Assembly (NCBI GenBank): GCA_963715575.1
Contig: OY970250.1
Coordinates: forward strand, 2,108,001 to 2,172,000
Source of the DNA: AC-32 sp963715575
GTDB taxonomy: Bacteria > Actinomycetota > Thermoleophilia > Gaiellales > Gaiellaceae
DNA length: 64,000 bases
Direction of reading: 5' to 3'
Under the pieces are notes generated by a model, which searched no databases, was not told where the DNA came from, and worked only from the letters and a program-made list of their open reading frames with translations. Of this stretch, positions 1 to 7,960 are shown piece after piece; within the stretch, counting starts at the first letter, position 1; each line of letters begins with the position of its first letter. A program made the translations under genes and the position numbers.

Positions 1-25
1 CGACCGCCGCAAGTAGGCCTGTGGC

Positions 26-31
26 TATATT
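26..31 (+). promoter_or_regulatory. -10 box TATATT of a leaderless promoter
   Basis: TATATT is followed by six bases and then the GTG of the VOC gene at 38. No Shine-Dalgarno is present, so the transcript probably begins at the start codon. The same TANNNT spacing recurs many times in the window. Confidence 0.6.
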
Positions 32-37
32 CCGGCC

Positions 38-736
38 GTGACGCCGGAGACGCTCGATCACGTCGCGCTCTGGGTCGCCGACCGCGACCGGATTGCCGAC
101 TTCGTCACCGCCCGCCTCGGCATGCACGTGGTCGACCGGACCGACGCCTTCACTCTGGTCGGCTCGGACGCGCGGCGCGGGAAGCTGACGCTGTTCGCGG
201 CCGAGGGACCGCGCGAGCAGGGGGCGCTCAAGCACGTCGCGCTGCGGGTCTCGAGCCTCGACTCGGCGCTCGGCTCGCTCGACGGGACGCAGCTCGAGCG
301 GCCGCGCGAGGGTGAGGCGTACATGGACGTCTCGGAGGGGCTGCGGCTCGGGCTCGTCGAGGCGCCGACGGAGGTCGAGTACGACCTCGACCACGTCGCG
401 CTCTGGTCGCAATCGCCCGAGGAGACGGCCGCGGCCTACCTCGAGCTCGGGTTCTCCCAGGCCGGGCCGGGGCCGTCGGGCGCGCCGCGGGTCGAGGTCG
501 GCGGGGCGTTCGTCGAGTTCCACCAGGGCGAGCCGGGCGACCCCGAACGGCCGCTCTTGAACCACCTTGCGGTCTTGGTCGAGTCGGCCGACGAGCACAT
601 CTTGGAGGCTCGCGAGCTCGGGATCGAGATCGACAACATCGTCGACGCGCCGAACACCTATGCCGTCTTCGTCTGGGGCCCGGAGCGGGTCAAGATCGAG
701 TACGTCGAGCACAAGCCGACGTTCTCCTTGACTTAG
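38..736 (+). CDS. two-domain VOC (glyoxalase/dioxygenase fold) protein
   Basis: The 232-residue protein is built of two VOC repeats. The first opens with LDHVALWV and the second, near residue 117, with LDHVALWS. The family uses paired beta-alpha-beta-beta-beta modules to hold a metal in dioxygenases, glyoxalases or hydroxyphenylpyruvate-type enzymes. Histidines in the DHVAL, KHVAL and NHLAV strands are candidate ligands, but I cannot name a substrate. The GTG start is preceded by a -10 box six bases upstream. Its stop codon shares one base with the GTG of the next gene, so the VOC protein and the FAD oxidoreductase are probably translated together and may act on the same aromatic or keto substrate. 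Confidence 0.8.
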   Translation: MTPETLDHVALWVADRDRIADFVTARLGMHVVDRTDAFTLVGSDARRGKLTLFAAEGPREQGALKHVALRVSSLDSALGSLDGTQLERPREGEAYMDVSEGLRLGLVEAPTEVEYDLDHVALWSQSPEETAAAYLELGFSQAGPGPSGAPRVEVGGAFVEFHQGEPGDPERPLLNHLAVLVESADEHILEARELGIEIDNIVDAPNTYAVFVWGPERVKIEYVEHKPTFSLT

Positions 737-1860
737 TGCTCGTAGCGGGAGCCGGCATGGCCGGCCTCTGCGCCGCTGCCCGTGCGCGCGAGCTCGGCGC
801 TTCGCCGACGGTGCTCGAGCACGGGACGCGCCCCGGCGGCTCGATGCTGCTCTCAAGCGGCGTGATCTGGCGCTACCGGAGCTTCGAGGAGTTCCGCGCG
901 CAATGTCCGAGCGGCGACGAGCGGCTGCAGCGACTCGTCTTCGAACGGCTCGACGAGGGCCTCGAGTGGCTCGAGTCGCTCGGTGCGCCGGTGGTGGCGC
1001 ACGAGACGGGGAACCCGCTCACGACCGGCGTCCGTTTCGACCCGAAAGGTCTGACCGAGGCGCTGGCGCGAGCCGCCGGCGAGGTCCGTCTCGGCCAATC
1101 AGGGACAGACTCAGGGACAGACACAGGGACAGACTCAGGGACAGACGCAGGGACAGACACCGGGGTTCCGCTCGTGCTGGCGAGCGGCGGTTTTCAGGGC
1201 AATCCCGAGCTGGTCGAGCGCTACGTTCGGCCGGCGGCGCCCCTGCGGTTGCGGGCCAACCCCTGGAGCGCCGGCGACGGCTTGCGAATCGGGCTCGAGC
1301 GTGGCGCCGCACTGAGCAACGGCCTGGACGAGTTCTACGGCCGCAACATGGCCGACGCCGACTTCGACGAGAGCGGCTTCGTCCCGCTCGCGCAGGTCTA
1401 CGGCCGTCACGCGCGGATCTTCAACGAGCGTGGGGAGGAGTTCTTCGACCACGACCAGGTCAGCTGGTCGGAGCTCGACCTCGTCCAGGCAACCGCCCAC
1501 CAGCCGAACGCGCGGGCCTGGTACCTGCTCGACGACGAGGCGCTCGAGCGGCAGGTCCGGTACGGGACGGTCCGCGAGCTCGTCGCCGAAGCGCCCACTC
1601 GCACCGACCCCGGCGAGCTGCCCTTCGAGCCGCCTCCGGGCACCGTCGCCGCCGTCCGCGTCGCGGCCGCGATCACGCACACGATCGGCGGTCTCCGCGT
1701 GGACGACCGGGCCCGCGTCCTCGACGAGCACGAACAGCCGGTCGACGGCCTTTTCGCGGCAGGCGTGGACGCAGGCGGGATCTCGACCGGCGGCTACGCG
1801 AGCGGGCTGGCGTCGGCGCTGGTCCTCGGCCGCACGGCCGCCGAGACCGCGCTCAGCTGA
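736..1860 (+). CDS. FAD-dependent oxidoreductase (fumarate reductase/ketosteroid dehydrogenase-like)
   Basis: The 374-residue protein has an N-terminal dinucleotide-binding motif (AGAGMAGLCAAARA), an acidic end to the second strand (VLEHGTRPGG), the ASGGFQGNPELV segment typical of FAD_binding_2 proteins, and a C-terminal FAD motif (GLFAAGVDAGGISTGGYASG). This family reduces or dehydrogenates C=C bonds next to carbonyls. It is shorter than usual relatives. The stretch that normally precedes the GGF motif is replaced by five GTDx tetrapeptides (about residues 122-141), encoded by a 12-bp tandem repeat. It starts in TAGTG, overlapping the VOC stop, and its end overlaps the convergent small gene by 8 bp. 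Confidence 0.8.
   Translation: MLVAGAGMAGLCAAARARELGASPTVLEHGTRPGGSMLLSSGVIWRYRSFEEFRAQCPSGDERLQRLVFERLDEGLEWLESLGAPVVAHETGNPLTTGVRFDPKGLTEALARAAGEVRLGQSGTDSGTDTGTDSGTDAGTDTGVPLVLASGGFQGNPELVERYVRPAAPLRLRANPWSAGDGLRIGLERGAALSNGLDEFYGRNMADADFDESGFVPLAQVYGRHARIFNERGEEFFDHDQVSWSELDLVQATAHQPNARAWYLLDDEALERQVRYGTVRELVAEAPTRTDPGELPFEPPPGTVAAVRVAAAITHTIGGLRVDDRARVLDEHEQPVDGLFAAGVDAGGISTGGYASGLASALVLGRTAAETALS
1100..1159 (+). repeat. five tandem 12-bp repeats inside the FAD oxidoreductase
   Basis: Five consecutive copies of CAGGGACAGACN, differing only in the last base (T, A, T, G, A), encode GTDS-GTDT-GTDS-GTDA-GTDT. The unit length is a multiple of three, so copy-number changes would keep the frame. 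Confidence 0.95.
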
Positions 1861-2056
1861 GCGGCTGCAGGTAGGCGCAGCGGCGCATGTCGCCCGGGAG
1901 CGGGGAGGGCGCGACCTTGGTCACGTACAGGCGCTCCTCGCCCTCCTCGACCTGCTCGCCGAGGCCCGGCGCCTCGCCCTCGCGCTCGCGCAGCTCGTAG
2001 CCGTTCGTCGTCCAGACGAAGCGCAGGTGCGTGGGGCGCTGGCCGTTCTCGTCCAC
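1853..2056 (-). CDS. small conserved-looking hypothetical protein (67 aa)
   Basis: I do not recognise this 67-residue protein. It contains THLRFVWTTNGYEL and ends MRRCAYLQPLS, with a Glu/Gly-rich middle, and has no signal peptide or membrane segment. It is probably real. It starts with GTG seven bases after a TAGTCT box that overlaps the stop codon of the histidine kinase upstream, so it appears to have its own leaderless promoter. Its 3' end interlocks with that of the FAD oxidoreductase through the palindrome TCAGCTGA. Confidence 0.55.
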   Translation of the reverse strand: MDENGQRPTHLRFVWTTNGYELREREGEAPGLGEQVEEGEERLYVTKVAPSPLPGDMRRCAYLQPLS

Positions 2057-2063
2057 GAACAGA

Positions 2064-2069
2064 AGACTA
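2064..2069 (-). promoter_or_regulatory. -10 box TAGTCT for the 67-aa gene
   Basis: Read on the minus strand, TAGTCT is followed by seven bases and the GTG at 2056. Its TAG is also the stop codon of the histidine kinase gene. Confidence 0.45.
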
Positions 2070-3254
2070 ACGGTGGGCCGCGTACGACGGCAGCACGACG
2101 CGAACCGCCGTGCCGCCGAGCTCGCCGGCCTCGATGTCGAGCTGCCCGTTGAGCGTCCGCGCCCGCTCCTCGAGGTCCTCGAAGCTCGCCCGCCGCCGCT
2201 CGCCCGCGCCGTCGTCGGCGATCACGGTCTCGACGGTGCCGTCCACGCGCTCGGCGACGCTGATCGAGATCCGCGAGGGCGGGCCGCGCCTGATCGCCTG
2301 GTTCACCGCGTCGCGGATGATCTGGTAGATCGCCACGCGCGCGTTCTCGGTCAGGCCGTCCGCGGCCTCGACGTCGAGATCGACCTGGATCCGGTGCGAG
2401 AGCCCGACCTGCTCCGCGAACGCGCGCACCGCCGGGCCGAAGCCCTGGTCGCGAAGCACGACCGGCTCGATGTTGAACGAGAGGTCGCGCAGCGAGCGGA
2501 TCGTGTCGCGGTGCCGCTGGAGCGCGGAGTCGAGGACGCCGGTCGCCTCCTCGAGCCGCCCGCCCTGCAGCGAGTCGATCACGGCGTCGAGCATCAGGCT
2601 GATCCCGGAGAGCGACTGCACGGGGCCGTCGTGGAGGAAGAGCGCGAGCCGCCGCCGCTCCTCCTGCTCGGCGATGATCAGCTGGTCGGAGAGCCGCGCC
2701 CGCTCGGCCTCGCGCACCTGCGCCTCGGCGAGCAGGCGGGTGTTCTCGACCACGCGGCAGGCGAAGTCGGCGAGCAGCTTGGCCCGTGCGAGCTCCCCGC
2801 GGTCGAGCGGCCTCGCGCGCACGAGCTGCAGCGAGCCGATCTCCTCACCCCGGATGATGAGCGGCAGCTCCACGGCCCCCGCGGTCCCGCTCGAACCCGG
2901 CCCGATCACCGTCGCCTTGGCCCCGAACAGCTCCTTCGCCTCGCGCCGTGTCCGCTCCAGCACGCGCTCGGGCTCGTGCGTGCCGGCGATCTCGCCCATC
3001 GACTCGATCAGCGACTCGAGGAAGCTCGACTGGGCCGTCAGCTCCTCTTCGGCGACCTCGTGCCGTCGCCGCTCGGTGACGATCAGGTGCAGCGCGAAGG
3101 CCGCCGCGCCGACGATCGCCGCGCCCAGGCCGGCGAACGCCAGCCAGCTGGAGTCGAGAGCGAGCCCCAGCAGCGACACGATCGCGGCGACGGCGACCGT
3201 CGCCACGATCAAGACGGCTCTAGTCGATGATCGCGTCACGAAGCGCGATCGCAA
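2067..3254 (-). CDS. NarL-family sensor histidine kinase (GAF, HisKA_3, HATPase)
   Basis: The 395-residue kinase has two N-terminal membrane helices (about residues 13-33 and 38-58) with almost no extracellular loop. A GAF-like region follows (about 75-180), then the dimerisation box LALFLHDGPVQSLSG with the phospho-accepting His208, and a C-terminal ATPase domain with DDGAGE. It phosphorylates its partner response regulator. The regulator is encoded immediately upstream and the two coding regions overlap by about 35 bp, showing co-translation. The start is TTG at 3254; a GTG at 3239 is an alternative and would shorten the overlap. The lack of an extracellular domain suggests it senses membrane state or a cytoplasmic GAF ligand. 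Confidence 0.85.
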   Translation of the reverse strand: MRSRFVTRSSTRAVLIVATVAVAAIVSLLGLALDSSWLAFAGLGAAIVGAAAFALHLIVTERRRHEVAEEELTAQSSFLESLIESMGEIAGTHEPERVLERTRREAKELFGAKATVIGPGSSGTAGAVELPLIIRGEEIGSLQLVRARPLDRGELARAKLLADFACRVVENTRLLAEAQVREAERARLSDQLIIAEQEERRRLALFLHDGPVQSLSGISLMLDAVIDSLQGGRLEEATGVLDSALQRHRDTIRSLRDLSFNIEPVVLRDQGFGPAVRAFAEQVGLSHRIQVDLDVEAADGLTENARVAIYQIIRDAVNQAIRRGPPSRISISVAERVDGTVETVIADDGAGERRRASFEDLEERARTLNGQLDIEAGELGGTAVRVVLPSYAAHR

Positions 3255-3876
3255 CTGCGTGCGTGCGCGTGTCGGCCTCGAGCTTGGTGAGGATGTGGCG
3301 CACGTGGCTCTTCACGGTCTCCTGGCTGATGAAGAGCCTTCCGGCCACGTCGGCGTTCGACATCCCGTCGGCCAGCAGCTGCAGGATCTCGCGCTCGCGC
3401 GCGGTCAGCATGTCCTCGCGGTCGCCCGACAGGAAGGCCGGCATCAGCGCCGGGTCGACGAAGCCCTCGCCGGCGACGACCTTGTCGATCGCCTTCAGCA
3501 GGGTCTGGTGCGGCGCCTCCTTGAGGATGTAGCCCTTCGCCCCGGACTCGAGCCCGCGGCCGAGCAGGCTGCGCTCGCTGTAGGCGGTGAAGATCAGGAC
3601 GGCGGTCTCGGGGACCTTCTGGGTAAGGATCTTCGTCGCCTCGAGCCCGTCCATCCCGGGCATGCGCACGTCCATGATCACCACGTCGGGCTTGCGGCGC
3701 TCGGCCAGCGAGACCGCGGTCGCGCCGTCGGCGGCCTCGCCGACGACCCGGATGTGCGGCGCGCGCGAGAGCGACAGGCGCAGGCCTTCGCGGACGACCT
3801 CGTGGTCGTCGACGATCAGGCAGGTGATCTCTCCCTGCGCGGTGCGCTGCTCTTCGGTAGTGGCCTGCTCCGTCAC
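3220..3876 (-). CDS. LuxR/NarL-type response regulator
   Basis: The 218-residue protein has an N-terminal receiver domain with the acidic pair in IVDDHEVVREG, phosphorylation site Asp69 (VVIMDVRMPGMDG) and conserved Lys119. A C-terminal LuxR helix-turn-helix carries LTAREREILQLLADGMSN and SQETVKSHVRHILTKL. It is the first gene of a two-gene operon with the overlapping histidine kinase. The GTG start lies eight bases after a TACAAT -10 box. Its targets are unknown. Confidence 0.9.
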   Translation of the reverse strand: MTEQATTEEQRTAQGEITCLIVDDHEVVREGLRLSLSRAPHIRVVGEAADGATAVSLAERRKPDVVIMDVRMPGMDGLEATKILTQKVPETAVLIFTAYSERSLLGRGLESGAKGYILKEAPHQTLLKAIDKVVAGEGFVDPALMPAFLSGDREDMLTAREREILQLLADGMSNADVAGRLFISQETVKSHVRHILTKLEADTRTHAVAIALRDAIID

Positions 3877-3884
3877 GCACGCGG

Positions 3885-3890
3885 ATTGTA
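3885..3890 (-). promoter_or_regulatory. -10 box TACAAT for the two-component operon
   Basis: On the minus strand TACAAT is followed by eight bases and the GTG at 3876. There is no obvious ribosome binding site, consistent with a leaderless message. Confidence 0.5.
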
Positions 3891-3906
3891 GGGCGGAACT
3901 CGGCTG

Positions 3907-4803
3907 CTAGATAGAAAAGGCCAGCTGCTCGGGCCCTGGATCCGGCGCGAGGCGGGTCGTGCGGCGGTCGCGGATGCCGTGCTTGCGGGTCAGGTCGCTC
4001 ACCAGCTCGCGCACCGGCTTCGTGTCGCCGGCGCCCAGGTAGGCGCGCCGCGCGTACAGCCGCTCGTAGGCCGGGAGCTGCTCCGGGTAGTCCTCGGCGA
4101 GCGCGGTCAGGAAGTGCTCGCGCGTGCCGGGCTTGAGGTGGAGCAGGTTCGCCCAGACGCCGCAGGCGCCGGCCTCGCGCGCCTCGCGCACGACCTCTTC
4201 GAGCAGCCCAGGCTTGTCGGAGAGGCCCGGCAGGATCGGCGCCATGCCGACGCTCGCGCGGATGCCGGCGTCGACCAGCGTCTTCAGCGCCCGCAGCCGT
4301 TGGCGCGGGTGGGCGGTGCCGGGCTCGGTGCGCCGCCAGACCTCGTCGTCGAGCGTCGGCACCGAGAACGTGACCGAGACCTCAGCGCGTCGCGCCGCTT
4401 CGGCGAGGACGTCGACGTCGCGGACGATCAGCGGGCCGCGCGTGATGATGCTGAACGGGTTGGCCGCGTCGCCCAGCGCCTCGATGCACGCGCGCGTCAG
4501 CCGGTAGCGCCCCTCGGCCGGCTGGTACGGGTCGGTCGCGGCGCCGATCGCGACCGCCTCCGGCTCCCAGCTCGGCCGCGCCAGCTCGCGGCGCAACACC
4601 TCGGCGACGTTCGTCTTGACCCGGATCGAGCGCCCGTAGCGGTCGTCGAAGGGCCGGTCGGCCCGCAGCTCGAAGGCGCGGACGTAACAGAAGGTGCAGC
4701 GGTGGACGCAGCCCATGTACGGGTTCAGCGACCACGTGAAGCCCATCCCCTTGACCCGGTTCAGCGCGACCTTGCAGGGCTCTTCGCGGTACTCGACCCG
4801 CAT
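3907..4803 (-). CDS. SplB-like radical SAM protein (Rv2578c family)
   Basis: The 298-residue protein carries the radical-SAM cluster motif GCVHRCTFCY (Cys32, Cys36, Cys39), which binds a 4Fe-4S cluster and cleaves S-adenosylmethionine. It belongs to the COG1533 group, which includes spore photoproduct lyase and the mycobacterial Rv2578c family. The reaction of this subgroup is not established, but a DNA-repair role is often suggested. A longer reading from 4881 is possible. I chose ATG 4803 because a TATACT -10 box sits exactly six bases upstream and the longer frame would run through a LexA box. The LexA site implies SOS control. The divergent neighbour is an MBL hydrolase. Confidence 0.85.
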   Translation of the reverse strand: MRVEYREEPCKVALNRVKGMGFTWSLNPYMGCVHRCTFCYVRAFELRADRPFDDRYGRSIRVKTNVAEVLRRELARPSWEPEAVAIGAATDPYQPAEGRYRLTRACIEALGDAANPFSIITRGPLIVRDVDVLAEAARRAEVSVTFSVPTLDDEVWRRTEPGTAHPRQRLRALKTLVDAGIRASVGMAPILPGLSDKPGLLEEVVREAREAGACGVWANLLHLKPGTREHFLTALAEDYPEQLPAYERLYARRAYLGAGDTKPVRELVSDLTRKHGIRDRRTTRLAPDPGPEQLAFSI

Positions 4804-4809
4804 GCCGGC

Positions 4810-4839
4810 AGTATAGAACATACGTTCGTGTAGTTGAAT
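4810..4839 (-). promoter_or_regulatory. SOS promoter of the radical SAM gene
   Basis: On the minus strand TTCAAC (4839-4834) and TATACT (4815-4810) are 17 bases apart, and TATACT lies six bases before ATG 4803. The -10 fit is good; the -35 matches the consensus only in part. The LexA box lies between them. Confidence 0.6.
4815..4828. promoter_or_regulatory. LexA (SOS) box AGAACATACGTTCG
   Basis: The sequence matches the Gram-positive/actinobacterial SOS operator CGAAC-N4-GTTCG at 13 of the 14 possible positions, differing only in the first base. It lies in the 43-bp gap between divergent starts and overlaps the -10 box of the radical SAM gene, an ideal place for repression. Confidence 0.75.
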
Positions 4840-4846
4840 CTCGAAG

Positions 4847-5776
4847 ATGGACGAGCTGCCCGGCGGGATTCGGCGCCTCACGTTCCCGCTGCCGCTCGGG
4901 ATCGACCACGTGCACTGCTACCTGCTGCCTGGCTCGGACGGCTGGACGCTCGTCGACACCGGCCTCGGGCTCCCCGACGCGGCCGCGCGCTGGGAGGCCG
5001 CGCTCGACGGCGTCGAGGTCGCCCGGATCGTGATCACGCACTTCCACCCCGACCACGCGGGCGGCGGCGAGGACACGAAGGCGCTCACCGGCGCCCGCGT
5101 CCACCAAGGGGCCGACGACTACCAGCAGTGCCTGCGCGTCTGGGGCAGCGAGGACTGGTCGGAGCGCCTGGCCGACTACCTGCAGCGGCACGGGCTGCCC
5201 GCCGACGTGGCCGCCGAGCTGCGGCACGAGTCGCGCACCTTCGCGCCCTTCATCCGCTTCGCGCGCGACCCGGAGCTGCTCCGCGAAGGCGACGAGGTCG
5301 ACGGCTGGCGCGTGCTCGAGCTTCCCGGCCACGCCGACGGGCACATCTGCCTCGAGCGCGACGGCGTGCTCGTGGCCGGCGACCACGTGCTCGGCGTGAT
5401 CACGCCGACGGTCGGGCTCTACCCGGAGTCGCGCCCGGATCCGCTGGCCGATTACCAGGCGAGCCTGCACCGGACGATCGAGCTCGCGCCGCACATCGCG
5501 CTGCCGGGCCACGGCGAGCCTGTCTCCGACCCGGTTACACGCGCGCGGGAGATCCTCGAGCACCACGAGCACCGCCTCGACCAGACGGCCGCGGCGCTCG
5601 GCCCGGAGCCGCGCAGCGCCTACGAGGTGTCGGTCACGCTCTTCGGCCAGGGCCTGGACGCGAGCGGCCGCCGCTTTGCCCTGGCGGAGACGCTCGCGCA
5701 CCTGGAACGGCTCGTCCACGAGGGCCGGGCCGCGCGCGCGGGTGCCGACCACCGCGTCTCCTATACTTCGGCGTAG
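4847..5776 (+). CDS. MBL-fold metallo-hydrolase
   Basis: The 309-residue protein has the metallo-beta-lactamase signature THFHPDHAGG (His65, His67, Asp69, His70) and later zinc-ligand regions LPGHADGHICLE, VAGDHVLG and LPGHGEP. The C-terminal segment resembles the winged-helix tail of LACTB2-like enzymes, which hydrolyse nucleic acid or thioesters. The substrate cannot be deduced. It is divergent from the SOS-regulated radical SAM gene, with only 43 bp between starts, so the same LexA box could affect it. No clear promoter of its own is visible. Confidence 0.8.
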   Translation: MDELPGGIRRLTFPLPLGIDHVHCYLLPGSDGWTLVDTGLGLPDAAARWEAALDGVEVARIVITHFHPDHAGGGEDTKALTGARVHQGADDYQQCLRVWGSEDWSERLADYLQRHGLPADVAAELRHESRTFAPFIRFARDPELLREGDEVDGWRVLELPGHADGHICLERDGVLVAGDHVLGVITPTVGLYPESRPDPLADYQASLHRTIELAPHIALPGHGEPVSDPVTRAREILEHHEHRLDQTAAALGPEPRSAYEVSVTLFGQGLDASGRRFALAETLAHLERLVHEGRAARAGADHRVSYTSA

Positions 5777-5884
5777 ATCCGGTTGGACGACGAAGTCATT
5801 CCTAGACGTCCGCCCCTCGTCGGCGCTTGCGCTGACGCCAGAGGCCGTGCGGGCTTTGCTCGTGCGGCCGTCTAAGGCGAAGAC

Positions 5885-7189
5885 GTGATCCTTTTCCTCG
5901 AACTCCTCGCCGTGGCGGCGCTGATCCTGCTGAACGGCTACTTCGTCGCAGCCGAGTACGCGCTCGTCACCGCGCGCCGCACCCGGATCCAGGAGCTGGC
6001 GCAGAAGGGCCAGCGCCGCGCGCGGGCCGTGCTGAAGATCGTCGCCGACCCGCCGCGCTTCATCGCGGCGATGCAACTCGGCGTGACCGGCACCAGCCTG
6101 GCGATCGGTGCGCTGGGCGAGCAGGTGCTCGCCCGCGTCTTCGACCCGCTGCTCGCGTCGGTGATCGCCTTTGCGCTCGCGTTCCTGATCATCACCTTCC
6201 TGCACGTGGTCGTCGGCGAGCTCGTCCCGAAGGGGATCGCGCTCGGCCACGCGGAGCGCGTGGCGCTCGCTGTGTCGACCCCGGTTCGTGGCTTCTTCGT
6301 CGCGTTCAAGCCGCTGATCTGGGTGCTGCAGCGCTCGAGCGAGGTGATCCTTCGCGCGCTCGGCTTGACCCCGCCCGGCGGTGAGATGGAGGTCTACTCC
6401 GAGGCCGAGCTGAAGATGCTGCTCTCGCGCTCGACCGAGGAGGGCGAGCTCGAGGCGCAGGAGCAGGAGATGCTCTACAAGGTCTTCGACTTCGCCGACA
6501 AGGAGGTCTCGGCGGTGATGGTGCCGCGGCCCGAGGTGGTCGCGCTCTCGATCGAGATGCCGCCCGAGGAGGCGCTGGCGGCGGTGATCGACTCGCCGTA
6601 CACGCGCTACCCGGTCTACCGCGAATCGGTCGACCACGTGGTCGGCGTGCTCCACGTGCGCGACCTCTTCTCGGCGCTCGTCGACCGCGGGATCGCCGGC
6701 GTGCAGCTCGAGCAGCTGCTGCGGCCGGCGCACATCGTCCCCGAGACGAAGGATCTCGCCGCGCTGCTGACCGAGTTCCGCCGCACGAACCAGCACCTGG
6801 CGATCGTGGTGGACGAGTACGGCGAGCTCGAGGGCATCGTCACGCTCGAGGACCTGCTCGAGGAGATCGTCGGCGAGATCGAGGACGAGTTCGACCTGCC
6901 CGACGAGTCGATCGAGCGCCTCGACGACGGTCGCGTGCGCGTGCACGGCACCTTCCCGATCGACGACTTCAACGAGCAGTTCGGCGCCTCGCTGCCGATC
7001 GAGGACTACCACACGCTCGGCGGCTTCGTCTTCGGGATGCTCGGCCGCGCGCCCGAGCCCGGCGACGAGGTCGAGCACGAGGGCATCCGCTTCACGGTGC
7101 TGACCGTCGAGGGCTCGCGGATCGAGCGGCTCGAGATCGAGCTGCCGCCGCAGGAGCCCACCGAGGAGCGGCTCGAAGAGGCGTCGTAG
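5885..7189 (+). CDS. CNNM/CorC-type membrane protein (DUF21-CBS-CorC_HlyC)
   Basis: The 434-residue protein has four hydrophobic helices in the N-terminal DUF21 domain (about residues 1-145), two CBS domains (about 200-330, including MVPRPEVVALSIE and IVVDEYGELEGIVTLEDLLE), and a C-terminal CorC_HlyC domain. Relatives are implicated in magnesium or other divalent cation export and were historically called hemolysin C. CBS domains usually bind adenine nucleotides with magnesium. The GTG start follows a 108-bp gap with no strong SD. It appears monocistronic. Confidence 0.85.
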   Translation: MILFLELLAVAALILLNGYFVAAEYALVTARRTRIQELAQKGQRRARAVLKIVADPPRFIAAMQLGVTGTSLAIGALGEQVLARVFDPLLASVIAFALAFLIITFLHVVVGELVPKGIALGHAERVALAVSTPVRGFFVAFKPLIWVLQRSSEVILRALGLTPPGGEMEVYSEAELKMLLSRSTEEGELEAQEQEMLYKVFDFADKEVSAVMVPRPEVVALSIEMPPEEALAAVIDSPYTRYPVYRESVDHVVGVLHVRDLFSALVDRGIAGVQLEQLLRPAHIVPETKDLAALLTEFRRTNQHLAIVVDEYGELEGIVTLEDLLEEIVGEIEDEFDLPDESIERLDDGRVRVHGTFPIDDFNEQFGASLPIEDYHTLGGFVFGMLGRAPEPGDEVEHEGIRFTVLTVEGSRIERLEIELPPQEPTEERLEEAS

Positions 7190-7232
7190 GTAACCTCCTC
7201 ACAGGCGGGGTCAACTACTTGTGAGGAGTCTC

Positions 7233-7592
7233 ATGAAGCGCATTGCTTTGCTCGCCGGGGTCGCCGCCCTGGCCGCAGTCACCGTCTTCAGCGTGGTCGC
7301 CTACGCGGGCTCGAACAGCGCCCAGAAGACGTCCGTGTCGGTCACGTCGAAGGAGTTCTCGTTCAAGCTCTCGCGCAAGAGCGCGCCGCACGGCAAGGTC
7401 ACCTTCAAGCTGACGAACAAGGGCTCGCTCAAGCACGACTTCAAGATCGCCGGCAAGAAGACCAAGCTGCTGGGCAAGAACAAGAGCGACTCGATCACCG
7501 TGACGCTCAAGAAGGGCAAGAAGTACACCTACATCTGCACCGTGCCGGGCCACGCGGCCGCGGGCATGAAGGGCACTTTCAAGGCCACTTAG
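7233..7592 (+). CDS. secreted cupredoxin (blue copper protein)
   Basis: The 119-residue protein starts with a signal peptide (MKRIALLAGVAALAAV, cleavage near AYAGS). A plastocyanin-like domain follows with type-1 copper ligands: His in LKHDF, and Cys-His-Met in CTVPGHAAAGMKG. It is probably an extracellular electron carrier or copper-binding protein. The mature domain is unusually lysine-rich. I moved the start from GTG 7221 to ATG 7233 because GAGGAG at 7223-7228 is a good ribosome binding site for the ATG and would otherwise be coding. Its TAG interlocks with the stop of the mec-like gene. Confidence 0.85.
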   Translation: MKRIALLAGVAALAAVTVFSVVAYAGSNSAQKTSVSVTSKEFSFKLSRKSAPHGKVTFKLTNKGSLKHDFKIAGKKTKLLGKNKSDSITVTLKKGKKYTYICTVPGHAAAGMKGTFKAT

Positions 7593-7960
7593 GTCTCTAG
7601 CTCGACGGGCGAAACCTCGTCGTCCTGAATGTTCCAGGCGGCGAGCTCGCCCGTGCCGAGCGAGAGGATCAGGTAGGGCCGGCCTTCCCAGAGGCCGATG
7701 TTCTCGACGTCCGTGCGCGAGGGCCGCGGCGGCGAGGAGAGGTGGGAGTGGAAGACGGCGAGCTCGTAGCCGTCGTCCTCGAGGAACCAATGCTCGGGCT
7801 CGGTCTCGAGCTCGAAGCGGTACGGGCTCGCGGCAGCATTGCGTCCAGGCAGGTAGCGCTCGGCCGCGCCGTTCTTGAGGACGACCAGGCCGCAGGCCTC
7901 GTTGGGCACCTCCGCTCGCGCGTGCTGCTCGAGCGCGGCTCGAACCTCGGACGAGATCAC
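7589..7960 (-). CDS. mec: JAMM/MPN metalloprotease, CysO-cysteine peptidase
   Basis: The 123-residue protein has a complete JAMM zinc-peptidase motif: Glu21 (NEACG), then His71, His73, Ser81 and Asp84 in HSHLSSPPRPSRTD. In Mycobacterium tuberculosis the Mec enzyme releases cysteine from the CysO-cysteine adduct. The GTG start overlaps the cysM stop by 4 bp (GTGA), and the gene is the last of moeZ-cysO-cysM-mec. This context supports the assignment strongly. A general deubiquitinase-like hydrolase is the alternative. Confidence 0.9.
   Translation of the reverse strand: MISSEVRAALEQHARAEVPNEACGLVVLKNGAAERYLPGRNAAASPYRFELETEPEHWFLEDDGYELAVFHSHLSSPPRPSRTDVENIGLWEGRPYLILSLGTGELAAWNIQDDEVSPVELET

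Noticed and set aside
1100..1159. CRISPR array
   Set aside because: The 12-bp units are contiguous with no spacers and lie inside a coding region.
4382..7078. Very long minus-strand open frame (898 codons)
   Set aside because: It is an antisense shadow of the radical SAM, MBL and CorC genes. The composition is Arg/Ala/Gln-rich with no domain, as expected for an open frame in GC-rich coding DNA.
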